Shown in pieces: positions 41,752 through 49,775 of a stretch of 64,000 bases of DNA (position 1 is its first letter; each line of letters starts with the position of its first letter). The position numbers and the translations under genes were made by a program. Below the pieces are notes generated by a model, which did not search any database, was not told the DNA's origin, and saw nothing but the letters and a program-made list of their open reading frames with translations. The DNA comes from UBA2943 sp946534895. GTDB taxonomy: Bacteria > Bacillota > Clostridia > Christensenellales > Aristaeellaceae. The stretch lies in the NCBI GenBank assembly GCA_946534895.1, contig CAMNDE010000006.1:16016-80015 (forward strand), written 5' to 3'.

Positions 41752-43968
41752 ATGAGCATTGTCTACAATGAGGAGCAGCGGATCTTTTCCCTGACCACGG
41801 CGCATCATCTCTATCAGATGCAGGTGGCGGAAGGCGGCGTCCTGCTCCACCTTTACTACGGCCCAATAACCGGAGCGGACATGAGCTACCTGGTCCGCAT
41901 GGCTGACCGGGGATTTTCCGGGAATCCGTATGAACAGAGAAGCAACCGCGGCTTTTCCCTGGATACGCTTCCCCAGGAATACGCCTGTTCGGGCGTGGGA
42001 GACTACCGGGCCCCGGCTGTGAGGGCCGTCAGCGAAAACGGCAGCCGCAGCACGGATCTGCGCTACCAGGGATACCGGACAGAAAAAAAGCGCGTGCCGC
42101 TGCCCGGGCTGCCCTTTGTCCGTGAAGCGGAGGACACGGAGACGCTTGTGATCACGATGAAGGATGAAGTGACCGGCCTGGAAGCCGAGCTTTTCTGGCA
42201 TGTGTTCCCGTCCAGTGACGTGATTTCCCGGTCCGTCCGTCTGATCAATGCCGGCAGTGCGCCGATCACACTGGAAAAAGCGGCTTCCTTCAGTCTGGAT
42301 TTTTCCTACGGACAGTATGATGTCATCCATTTCCACGGGCGCCACTGCATGGAGCGCACCGCTGAGCGGCTGCATCTGCCGCATACCCAGGTTTCCTTCG
42401 GGTCTGAGCGGGGCATGTCCAGCCATCATCACAATCCGTTTGTCATCCTCTGCGACCGCACGGCTTCGGAAAACCAGGGCGGGTGCTGGGGATTCATGCT
42501 CATGTATTCCGGCGGGCATCTGGAGGAGATAGAGGTCAGTCAGACGGGCAGTGTCCGGGTGGTGGCCGGGCTTCAGCCGGAAGGGTTCTCCTGGCGCCTG
42601 AATCCGGGCGAGGACTTTTATACGCCCGAGGCGATCCTGACATGCAGCAGTGAGGGACTGAACGGCCTGTCCCGCAATCTCCACCGGATTATCCGCGAGC
42701 ATGTCATTGATCCCAGATACAGTGCAGCCTATCGTCCCGTGCTGCTCAACAGCTGGGAGGCGGCCTATTTTCACTTCAATGCGGAGAAGCTCCTGCAGTT
42801 TGCCAGGAGTGCCAGCACCCTGGGCATGGAAATGCTGGTGCTGGATGACGGATGGTTCGGCAGCCGGGACAACGACCTGTCCGGTCTGGGCGACTGGGTC
42901 GTCAATGAAGGAAAGCTGGGCTGCTCCATGAAGGAGCTCTCGGAGCAGGTCCACGCACTCGGACTGAAGTTCGGGCTCTGGTTTGAGCCGGAAATGGTCA
43001 ATGAGGACTCGGACCTGTTCAGGGCGCATCCGGACTGGGCGCTTTCCGATCCCGGCAGAAAGCCCACCATGGCGCGGAATCAGCTGGTGCTGGATATGTC
43101 CAGGCAGGAAGTGGTGGATTATCTGTTTGAGGCCATGTGCGATGTTCTGGATAAAGCGCGTATCGAATATGTGAAATGGGATTTCAACCGCAGTATTGCC
43201 AACTGTTTTTCCCATGCTCTTCCGGCGGACAGGCAGGGCGAGGTGGCCCACCGGTTCATCCTGGGCACGTATCAGCTGCTGTCCCGGCTTCTTTCCCGGT
43301 ATCCGGACCTGATGATTGAAGGTTGCTCGGGAGGCGGCGGGCGCTTCGATGCCGGCATGCTGTTCTACTGCCCCCAGATCTGGTGCTCCGATGACACGGA
43401 TCCCATTGAACGCCTGGATATCCAGCGCGGAACTTCCTACGGCTATCCTGTCAGCACCATGGGTGCCCATGTCTCCGCCTCGCCGAATCACCAGACGGGA
43501 CGCAGCACACCGCTTCATACCCGGGGTGTCGTGGCACAGTCCGGAACCTTCGGCTATGAGATGAATGTCAATCACCTCACGGAGGAGGAGAAGCAGGAAA
43601 TCCGCGGACAGATTACCGGTTACAGGCGGTTCGCGGAGCTCATTGCCCACGGCGATTACTACAGGCTCAATGAACTGGATGATATGGCAGAATGCTCGGC
43701 CTGGATGTTCGTATCCCCGGACAGGAAGGAAGCGCTGGTCAGCATGGTGATGACGCATCTGCGGGCCAATGGCCCCTTCCCGTGGTTCCGTCTTCAGGGG
43801 CTGATGCCGGATGGCGTGTATGCGCTTGAGGTTACGGATCCCCGGGGCACGGAGATGCAGAGCGCCGGCTGTGTTACGGGAGCCGCGCTGATGCAGGGCG
43901 GGTACGCGTTCCCGTATGCATGGGGCGACTACCGGGCCATGCAGCTCCACCTTACGCGTGTGAACTGA
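41752..43968 (+). CDS. Glycoside hydrolase family 36 alpha-galactosidase (RafA/AgaA type)
   Basis: ATG 41752 with AAAGGAG upstream gives 738 residues, the normal size for GH36 alpha-galactosidases. Seen: an N-terminal beta-sandwich (about 1-320), then the TIM barrel with LNSWEAAYFHFN, MLVLDDGWFGSRDND, FGLWFEPEMVNEDSDL, the nucleophile D477 in YVKWDFNRSI and acid D547 in IWCSDDTDPIERL. The signature EGCSGGGGRFD precedes it, and MGAHVSASPNHQTGR follows. It hydrolyses raffinose-family oligosaccharides in the cytoplasm. It is separated from the operon before it by a terminator but is the third clan GH-D enzyme in 9 kb. A stem-loop terminator follows. Confidence 0.95.
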   Translation: MSIVYNEEQRIFSLTTAHHLYQMQVAEGGVLLHLYYGPITGADMSYLVRMADRGFSGNPYEQRSNRGFSLDTLPQEYACSGVGDYRAPAVRAVSENGSRSTDLRYQGYRTEKKRVPLPGLPFVREAEDTETLVITMKDEVTGLEAELFWHVFPSSDVISRSVRLINAGSAPITLEKAASFSLDFSYGQYDVIHFHGRHCMERTAERLHLPHTQVSFGSERGMSSHHHNPFVILCDRTASENQGGCWGFMLMYSGGHLEEIEVSQTGSVRVVAGLQPEGFSWRLNPGEDFYTPEAILTCSSEGLNGLSRNLHRIIREHVIDPRYSAAYRPVLLNSWEAAYFHFNAEKLLQFARSASTLGMEMLVLDDGWFGSRDNDLSGLGDWVVNEGKLGCSMKELSEQVHALGLKFGLWFEPEMVNEDSDLFRAHPDWALSDPGRKPTMARNQLVLDMSRQEVVDYLFEAMCDVLDKARIEYVKWDFNRSIANCFSHALPADRQGEVAHRFILGTYQLLSRLLSRYPDLMIEGCSGGGGRFDAGMLFYCPQIWCSDDTDPIERLDIQRGTSYGYPVSTMGAHVSASPNHQTGRSTPLHTRGVVAQSGTFGYEMNVNHLTEEEKQEIRGQITGYRRFAELIAHGDYYRLNELDDMAECSAWMFVSPDRKEALVSMVMTHLRANGPFPWFRLQGLMPDGVYALEVTDPRGTEMQSAGCVTGAALMQGGYAFPYAWGDYRAMQLHLTRVN

Positions 43969-44020
43969 TGCGTATGAAATGGTCCTGCTCTGCGCCATTG
44001 CGTGAAAGAACGATATAGGG

Positions 44021-44068
44021 AACGGCCCGGCGGTCCTTCCGGAAACGGAAAGACTGCCGGGCCGTTTT
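44021..44068 (+). terminator. Intrinsic terminator after the GH36 gene
   Basis: ACGGCCCGGC pairs with GCCGGGCCGT, followed by TTTTCC. The inner part adds GGTC/GACT partial pairing. Confidence 0.8.
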
Positions 44069-44181
44069 CCAATATGCGTGTCTCAGGGGGTGAACCAGGG
44101 GGGACGGTTTCAGGCGGCAGCGGCCTTGGGGAACTGTCGGACAGGGAGAAAAATAATTTTGGTTAAATTGACAATTAATAG

Positions 44182-44209
44182 TTGACAGCAGATGCAAAAG
44201 CAGTAAAAT
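44182..44209 (+). promoter_or_regulatory. Promoter of the NAD-salvage operon
   Basis: TTGACA (44182-44187), a 16-base spacer and TAAAAT (44204-44209). A second TTGACA at 44168 is too far from any -10 box. The -10 covers an upstream in-frame ATG (44208), which therefore cannot be the start of nrtR. Confidence 0.8.
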
Positions 44210-44214
44210 GGTTA

Positions 44215-44229
44215 TGGTCAATGGGACCA
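44215..44229 (+). promoter_or_regulatory. Candidate NrtR operator on the transcription start
   Basis: The palindrome TGGTC-N5-GACCA covers the expected +1 (about 6-7 bases after the -10), a usual place for a repressor. The adjacent regulator gene is of the NrtR type, so autoregulation of nrtR-pncA-pncB is likely. Confidence 0.55.
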
Positions 44230-44246
44230 AAATGGAGAGTGAGATC

Positions 44247-44957
44247 ATGCATGAAGCATTGCAGCCGGAACGGCTGTATGTAACGGTGGATATTCTGATC
44301 CTGTCAGTGCGTGAAGGAAAACTGACGATTCTGCTGTCCAGGAGAAATGATCCGCCGTATGCCAGACGGTGGGCACTGCTGGGCAGGTTCCTGGGGCTGG
44401 ATGAATCGATGGAAAGCGCGGTCCGGAAGCTGATGGACGAGATGCTTCCGATCGCCGATCCGTTCATGGAGCAGCTCTATACATTCGCGGATGTGAACAG
44501 GGATCCCCGGGGGCGGGTGATTTCCTCAGCCTACCTGGTGATCCTGCCCTGGCAGCGGCTGAACGCGGAACTGGCAAAGGGGAATACGCCCCTGAGACCC
44601 TATGAGGTCCGGATGGACCGGACAGGGCTGATCCTGAAAGGGGAGGACGGAGAAATCCTGAGAGGAAGCGATCTGGCCTTTGACCACGGAAGAATTATCG
44701 AGACAGGCGTGACCCGGCTGCAGGGAAAGATTGACTATACGGATATCGGATTCCGGTTCCTGAACGATACGGAGGCGTTTTCCCTGAGCGAACTGCAGAC
44801 CGTCTTTGAGGCGGTGCTGGACAGGCCATTGGACATAAGCAATTTCAGAAGGTTCATTCTGGGCAGGTATGAGAAGAACGGAAGGATGGTACAGACAGAG
44901 CAGGCGGAGAAAAAGGGAAGAGGCCGCCCGGCGGTTCTGTACAGACTGAAAGACTGA
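44247..44957 (+). CDS. nrtR: NrtR-type Nudix-HTH regulator of NAD metabolism
   Basis: ATG 44247 with GGAG at 9 bases gives 236 residues. The Nudix-like domain (about 10-140) has VDILILSVREGKLTILLSRR and a degenerate Nudix box (LGRFLGLDESMESAVRKLMD), which suggests ligand binding (ADP-ribose in known NrtR) rather than hydrolysis. The C-terminal winged helix (about 155-230) has LSELQTVFEAVLDRPLDISN, FRRFILGRYEK, and the basic tail KKGRGRPAVLYRL, all typical of NrtR. It is followed by nicotinamidase and nicotinate phosphoribosyltransferase genes, its known type of target. Confidence 0.88.
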   Translation: MHEALQPERLYVTVDILILSVREGKLTILLSRRNDPPYARRWALLGRFLGLDESMESAVRKLMDEMLPIADPFMEQLYTFADVNRDPRGRVISSAYLVILPWQRLNAELAKGNTPLRPYEVRMDRTGLILKGEDGEILRGSDLAFDHGRIIETGVTRLQGKIDYTDIGFRFLNDTEAFSLSELQTVFEAVLDRPLDISNFRRFILGRYEKNGRMVQTEQAEKKGRGRPAVLYRLKD

Positions 44958-44973
44958 ACAGGAGGCGGACAGT

Positions 44974-45519
44974 GTGAAGGAAAAGAAATTCCTGATCGTG
45001 GTGGACATGCAGAAGGACTTTATTGACGGAGCACTGGGAACAAAGGAAGCGCAGGAAATCGTGGATGCGGCGGCAGCGCGGATCCGCGCCTGCCGTCAGG
45101 CGGGATGGCGGATCATTGCCACCCTGGACACCCATGGGGAAAACTATATGGAAACATTGGAAGGGAAGAATCTTCCTGTGCCGCACTGCATCCGCGGTAC
45201 CGAGGGCTGGGCGCTGAATCCCAGGATCCGGGACGCTCTGGGCGATGATGCGCTGCTGGTGGAAAAGCCCACGTTTGGCAGCGTACGGCTTCCGGAAATC
45301 ATTGCGGGGGAAGCAGACGGCGAAACGCCGGCCATGGAGCTGATCGGGCTGTGCACGGACATCTGCGTGGTATCCAATGCGCTGCTGCTGAAAGCCTGTT
45401 TCCCGGAGGCGGACATAGCTGTGAATCCCCGGTGCTGCGCCGGAGTGACGCCGGAAAAGCATGCATCTGCGCTGGAAACCATGAAGAGCTGTCAGATCCG
45501 TATGGCATGTGTACAGTGA
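44974..45519 (+). CDS. pncA: Nicotinamidase (isochorismatase-like cysteine hydrolase)
   Basis: The 181-residue protein has the catalytic triad of the family: D11 in VVDMQKDFIDG, K98 in LVEKPTFGS and C131 in GLCTDICVVSNALLLKA. The metal-site segment is LDTHGENYMETLEGKNLPVP, where the usual DxHxxH is partly altered. It converts nicotinamide to nicotinate in NAD salvage. GTG 44974 follows GGAGGCGGACA, 16 bases after nrtR. It supplies the substrate of the next gene, pncB. Other isochorismatase-like amidases have a similar sequence, but the neighbours support pncA. Confidence 0.88.
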   Translation: MKEKKFLIVVDMQKDFIDGALGTKEAQEIVDAAAARIRACRQAGWRIIATLDTHGENYMETLEGKNLPVPHCIRGTEGWALNPRIRDALGDDALLVEKPTFGSVRLPEIIAGEADGETPAMELIGLCTDICVVSNALLLKACFPEADIAVNPRCCAGVTPEKHASALETMKSCQIRMACVQ

Positions 45520-45629
45520 AGAAAAAGCGATGGAAGCGCCGGAACCCTGCGCAGACCGGTACGGCTGTGCCATTGTGCGGGAAGAATAACTGAACATTAT
45601 GAAACTGGGAATAAAGGAGAAAACGATCT

Positions 45630-46823
45630 ATGAAACTGGATCCCATCGTCGTATCCCTGCTGGATACGGACCTGTATAAATTCAATATGGATCAGGTGAT
45701 TTTTCACAAGCATACGGACCTGAGCGGAGAATACTACTTCCGCTGCAGGAACGAGGGCGTGACCTTTTCCAGAGAGGTCTTCGATGAAATCAACGCCCAG
45801 ATCGATCATCTGTGCACGCTGACCTTCACAGAGGAGGAACTGGACTATCTGCGGTCCATCCGGTTTATCAAGAACGATTATGTCGAATATCTCCGCCTGT
45901 GGCGGCCGATCCGGGACTATGTGGAAACGGAGCTGACCGAGGAGGGTGAGCTCAGAATCGTGGTGCGGGGGCCGCTGTTCTCCGCAATGCAGTTTGAGAT
46001 TTACCTGCTGGAAATCGTGAACGAGGTATACTTCCGGCTGACATATGATTATGAAAAGCTTCTGGCTTCGGCCAGGGAACGGCTGGAACAGAAAATCCAG
46101 GACTTCCGGGACGGAAAATACACGTTCATTTTTGCTGAGTTCGGCTGCCGCAGACGGCTGAGCCGGGAATGGGAAGACGAGGTGGTGCGCCGCCTGGCTG
46201 CCGAGACGGGCCATTGTATAGGCACATCCAATGTTTATCTGGCGAAAAAGTATAATCTGACGCCGATCGGGACCTATGCGCACGAATTCGTCCAGATGTA
46301 TCAGGGAATCGACTCCATCCCCCTGGCCTATACCAACCATTACGCGCTGGAAGACTGGTACGACGAGTACCGCGGCGATAACGGGACGGCACTGACGGAC
46401 ACTGTGACCACTGATCTGTTCCTGCTGGACTTCAACCGTGCCATGGTCAACAACTTTACTGGCGTGAGGCATGACAGTGGAGATCCCTATGCCTGGGGCG
46501 AGAAGATGATTGCCCATTACCGGAAGTACGGGGTGGACCCGAAAACAAAGCTTCTGCTGTTCAGTGACAGCCTTGATTTTGACCGTGCTCAGGCTCTGCA
46601 TGAATACTTCAGCGACCGTGCGAAGGTTTCTTTCGGGATTGGCACATTCTGCTCCAACGATACATGCGAGAAGGCACTGAACATTGTGATCAAGCTGCAG
46701 ACGGTGAACGGCCGGGCTGTGGCGAAGCTGTCCGATACGCCCGGCAAGGCCATGTGCCGCGACGCAGACTATCTGGAATATCTGAAACGTTCCGTGGCGT
46801 TCCGGCTGAACAGGGAAAAGTGA
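45630..46823 (+). CDS. pncB: Nicotinate phosphoribosyltransferase
   Basis: The 397-residue enzyme has PncB features: SLLDTDLYKFNMDQVIFHKH at the N-terminus, EFGCRRRLSREWEDEV, the phosphorylatable histidine region GTYAHEFVQMY, GVRHDSGDPYAWGEKM, SLDFDRA and GIGTFCSND. It joins nicotinate and PRPP to nicotinate mononucleotide with ATP hydrolysis. It follows pncA after 110 bases in the same orientation, so both belong to the NrtR unit. The start ATG has AAAGGAG upstream. A terminator follows. Confidence 0.95.
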   Translation: MKLDPIVVSLLDTDLYKFNMDQVIFHKHTDLSGEYYFRCRNEGVTFSREVFDEINAQIDHLCTLTFTEEELDYLRSIRFIKNDYVEYLRLWRPIRDYVETELTEEGELRIVVRGPLFSAMQFEIYLLEIVNEVYFRLTYDYEKLLASARERLEQKIQDFRDGKYTFIFAEFGCRRRLSREWEDEVVRRLAAETGHCIGTSNVYLAKKYNLTPIGTYAHEFVQMYQGIDSIPLAYTNHYALEDWYDEYRGDNGTALTDTVTTDLFLLDFNRAMVNNFTGVRHDSGDPYAWGEKMIAHYRKYGVDPKTKLLLFSDSLDFDRAQALHEYFSDRAKVSFGIGTFCSNDTCEKALNIVIKLQTVNGRAVAKLSDTPGKAMCRDADYLEYLKRSVAFRLNREK

Positions 46824-46898
46824 GCGGCAGGTTTGCTGCATCAGCACCGATCACGCATCTGAACGGGAGAGCGGGTAAACGGTGCGAAAGCCAATAAA

Positions 46899-46962
46899 AA
46901 GAAGAGCAGGAATCATCTGAACCATTTATCGTTCGGACAGATCCTGTTCTTCTTATTTCTTT
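46899..46962 (+). terminator. Intrinsic terminator of the NAD-salvage operon
   Basis: AAGAAGAGCAGGA pairs with TCCTGTTCTTCTT (one G-T pair) around a 30-base loop, followed by ATTTCTTTTC. Confidence 0.65.
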
Positions 46963-47031
46963 TCATAATGCAGTAACTTCTGCTTCATGATGGTTACCAA
47001 GCGATAGCGATACAAGATTTTTCGGAATCTA

Positions 47032-47060
47032 TTGACAAACCGACGGAAGAAGAATAAATT
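47032..47060 (+). promoter_or_regulatory. Promoter of the maltodextrin operon
   Basis: TTGACA (47032-47037), a 17-base spacer, and TAAATT (47055-47060). The start point would be near 47067, inside the operator that follows. Confidence 0.75.
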
Positions 47061-47066
47061 ATATAC

Positions 47067-47078
47067 GCAAGCGGTTGC
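47067..47078 (+). promoter_or_regulatory. LacI-family operator at the maltodextrin promoter
   Basis: GCAAGCGGTTGC is a near-palindrome with the half-site spacing of LacI-family operators, placed just after the -10 box. A perfect copy of the same type lies at 48141. Confidence 0.6.
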
Positions 47079-47105
47079 ATAAAATACGATGGAGGTGGAT
47101 GAGGT

Positions 47106-48098
47106 ATGGCTGTTACGATTCACGATGTGGCCAAGTTGGCCGGTGTCAATTCATCCACCGTTTCCCGGGTCATCAACGGAAAAGCCACGATCACACCCGA
47201 CACAAAGGCACGGGTCTTTGCGGCCATGCGGGAACTGGATTACCACCCCAACTCTCTGGCGCGCAGCCTGGCCAGCGGCCTGAGCGGCGCGATTGGCGTG
47301 GTGGTCAACGCCCGTGATGCTGAAGCCTTCAGCAATGTGTTTTTCAGCCGAAGTCTGTTTGCGATTGAACAGGCAGCGCAGGCCCGCGGGTATCAGGTGA
47401 TTATTGCCAACGGCGCGCAAAGCCGGGGCAGCACCATAGAAAACCTGATGAAGGAGCATAAGGTGGACGGACTGATTCTGCCCCCCACTACGGTGAAGCC
47501 TGCCCTGATGGATACAATCGGTGATTTTCCCTATGTGGTGCTCGGCACACCGGATACACTGCGCAGTGAAACATGCTGGGTAGACAATAACAATGAACAG
47601 GGGGCCGAGATGGCTGTCCGGCATTTGCAGAAGCAGGGATACCAGCGTATTGCCTATCTGGGCGGACATCTGAAACGGGGTTTTACCAAGCGCCGTATCC
47701 GGGGCTACCAGAATGCCAATATCGGAACGGAAACCATCCTGACAACCGATGGCACCGCGGAAAATGCCTGTATGCTGGCAACCGAGGAACTGAAAAAGTC
47801 AGATCACTGCGATGCCTTTGTCTGCAATGACAATCTGGCAGCTTTTGGTCTGCTGAAAGCCTGCAGGGCACAGCATCTGTCTGTGCCTCAGGAAATCGGG
47901 ATTGTGGCTTTTGATAATTATCCTCTGGCTGAATACATGGATCCGCCGCTGACCATTGTGGATATTGATACCGCCATGCTGGGTGAACAGTCTGCTCAGC
48001 TTCTTTTCCGGCGCATTGAAAACAAGGTGGGGAATCAGCAGATTATGCTGTCCGCAAATCTGGTTGTCAGAGCTTCATCAGAGAGGAAGGCGAAATAA
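47106..48098 (+). CDS. LacI-family transcriptional regulator of the maltodextrin locus
   Basis: The 330-residue protein has the LacI HTH and hinge helix at 1-55 (TIHDVAKLAGVNSSTVSRVI, then LDYHPNSLARSLASG) and a periplasmic-binding-like effector domain (GAIGVVVNARDAEAFSNVFF, VDGLILPPTTV, DAFVCNDNLAAFGLLKACR, EIGIVAFDNYPLAEYMDPPL). It begins the operon with the GH13 gene directly after its stop codon. The maltodextrin genes downstream make a MalR-like role likely. Operator-like palindromes at its promoter and in the next gene suggest autoregulation. ATG 47106 follows GGAGGTGGATGAGGT. Confidence 0.92.
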   Translation: MAVTIHDVAKLAGVNSSTVSRVINGKATITPDTKARVFAAMRELDYHPNSLARSLASGLSGAIGVVVNARDAEAFSNVFFSRSLFAIEQAAQARGYQVIIANGAQSRGSTIENLMKEHKVDGLILPPTTVKPALMDTIGDFPYVVLGTPDTLRSETCWVDNNNEQGAEMAVRHLQKQGYQRIAYLGGHLKRGFTKRRIRGYQNANIGTETILTTDGTAENACMLATEELKKSDHCDAFVCNDNLAAFGLLKACRAQHLSVPQEIGIVAFDNYPLAEYMDPPLTIVDIDTAMLGEQSAQLLFRRIENKVGNQQIMLSANLVVRASSERKAK

Positions 48099-49763
48099 AT
48101 GAACAAGTCTGCCGTAAGGCACCTTTCTTTTTACCCCTTTGTGCAAGCGCTTGCACGAATGAAGGCTCGTTTTATGCTGGAATCCGCAGCCGGTGATCTG
48201 ATCGCCTGTGAACTGGTGTGGTGGAAGCGCAGCACGCCCGAAGAACAGCATGCGGTGTCCATGCATGTTGCCATCAGCAACCGGTGTACGGATCAGTGGC
48301 AGGCGGAAGTAAGCTTTCAGGAGGAAGTACACTATATCAAGTATGGATTCCGGTTGACCGATCAGGCAGGAAATACCTTCTGGTATAACGCTTACGGCTT
48401 TCATGGGGCAGATACGCCCGAAGGCAGCTTTGAGATACTGCAGATCAATAAAACCGACGTGCTGCGGGTTCCTGCCTGGAGCCAGGGCTGCATTTACTAT
48501 CAGATTTTCCCGGAGCGCTTTGCGAAATCCGGGAAGATCCGGGGTCCTTTTGACGCATGGGACGCCGAGCCTACCCGAGAAAACTTTCTGGGAGGCGATT
48601 TGCGCGGCATTATTGAGCGTCTGCCGTATCTGAATGATCTGGGGATCGAATGCATATATCTGAATCCCATCTTTTTGGGGGATTTCAATCACAAGTACGC
48701 AACCACGGATTATTTCAAGGTTGATCCCATGTTCGGCACGGAACCCGATCTGATGGAGCTGGTGGAAAAAGCACACTGTCTGGGCATTCGCGTGATTCTG
48801 GACGGCGTGTTTAACCATGTGGGCATACATTTTGCACCTTTCCTGGACTTTATGGAGAAGGGCGAAAAAAGCGCGTACCGGGACTGGTTCTATCCCAAGC
48901 GGTATCCCATCCGGATTGATTCTGCCTGCTATGAGTGCGTGGGTGACTATCCCTACATGCCGCGGCTTAACGGAGCAAATCCGGAAGTGAGAGGCTATGT
49001 CCAGAAAGTGCTGCTGTACTGGCTGGAGCACGCGCATATTGACGGCTGGCGTTTTGATGTGGCGGATGAACTTGACCGGCATGCGGTCACCATCTGGCGT
49101 GAAGCAGTGAAGCGCTGTTATCCCGATGCCCTGATCCTGGCCGAAACCTGGGGAAATGCCTCCCGGCTCCTGGGACCGGACGGTTTTGACAGCGCCATGA
49201 ATTACCTGTTCCGTGACGCTGTGATTGATTTCTTTGCGAAGGGCACGATTACGGCCCGGCAGTTTCAGGATCGCCTGGACAGCATGCTGATGGACTATCC
49301 CGAAGAGATCAATCTGTCCATGTATAACCTGATGGGCAGCCACGATACCGCGCGTTTCCTGACGGAATCCGGGGATGAGGTCTGGCGGCTGCGGCTTGCC
49401 ATGGCATTCCAGATGCTGTTTCCCGGGGCGCCTGCCATCTATTACGGCGATGAACTGGGGATGACCGGGGAAAACGATCCGGGCTGCCGGGGAGGAATGG
49501 CATGGGATGCACCGGATGAGGCGCTGCATGCATGGCAGAAGGAAATGATTGCCCTGCGGAAAAGGCACAAGTGCCTTCGAACAGGCACATACCGCGTCCT
49601 GACTGCAGATGATACCCTGTTTGCCCTGCAGCGGGCCGATGAAAATGACCGTGTGACTGCTGTCTTCAACACCGGCGATGCATCACAGACTTTGGACTTG
49701 ACGGAGGTGGAGGAACCTGTGCACATTCCGCCGCATTCCGTAAAGATCATAGAAAGACCATGA
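48099..49763 (+). CDS. GH13 family neopullulanase/cyclomaltodextrinase-like enzyme
   Basis: The 554-residue enzyme has an N-terminal domain of the GH13_20 type (about 1-120), the catalytic barrel, and a C-terminal beta-domain. Catalytic residues are D320 in DGWRFDVADE, E349 in ILAETWG and D416 in GSHDTARFL; WRFDVADELD is the classic region II. QIFPERFAKS and DGVFNHVG belong to the family too. The absence of a signal peptide suggests cytoplasmic degradation of imported maltodextrins or cyclodextrins. The ATG follows the lacI-type gene with no gap. Codons 15-20 contain a perfect LacI-type palindrome, GTGCAAGCGCTTGCAC. Confidence 0.92.
   Translation: MNKSAVRHLSFYPFVQALARMKARFMLESAAGDLIACELVWWKRSTPEEQHAVSMHVAISNRCTDQWQAEVSFQEEVHYIKYGFRLTDQAGNTFWYNAYGFHGADTPEGSFEILQINKTDVLRVPAWSQGCIYYQIFPERFAKSGKIRGPFDAWDAEPTRENFLGGDLRGIIERLPYLNDLGIECIYLNPIFLGDFNHKYATTDYFKVDPMFGTEPDLMELVEKAHCLGIRVILDGVFNHVGIHFAPFLDFMEKGEKSAYRDWFYPKRYPIRIDSACYECVGDYPYMPRLNGANPEVRGYVQKVLLYWLEHAHIDGWRFDVADELDRHAVTIWREAVKRCYPDALILAETWGNASRLLGPDGFDSAMNYLFRDAVIDFFAKGTITARQFQDRLDSMLMDYPEEINLSMYNLMGSHDTARFLTESGDEVWRLRLAMAFQMLFPGAPAIYYGDELGMTGENDPGCRGGMAWDAPDEALHAWQKEMIALRKRHKCLRTGTYRVLTADDTLFALQRADENDRVTAVFNTGDASQTLDLTEVEEPVHIPPHSVKIIERP
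48141..48156 (+). promoter_or_regulatory. Intragenic operator-like palindrome in the GH13 gene
   Basis: GTGCAAGCGCTTGCAC is a perfect 16-bp palindrome inside the GH13 coding sequence, about 45 bases after its start. It shares the GCAAGCGNTTGC core with the promoter operator. The coding sequence stays in frame across it. Confidence 0.6.
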
Positions 49764-49775
49764 GGAGGAAGAAAA

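Noticed and set aside
44168..44187. Second TTGACA at 44168 as an alternative -35
   Set aside because: No -10 lies 15-19 bases after it; the copy at 44182 with TAAAAT is the better choice.
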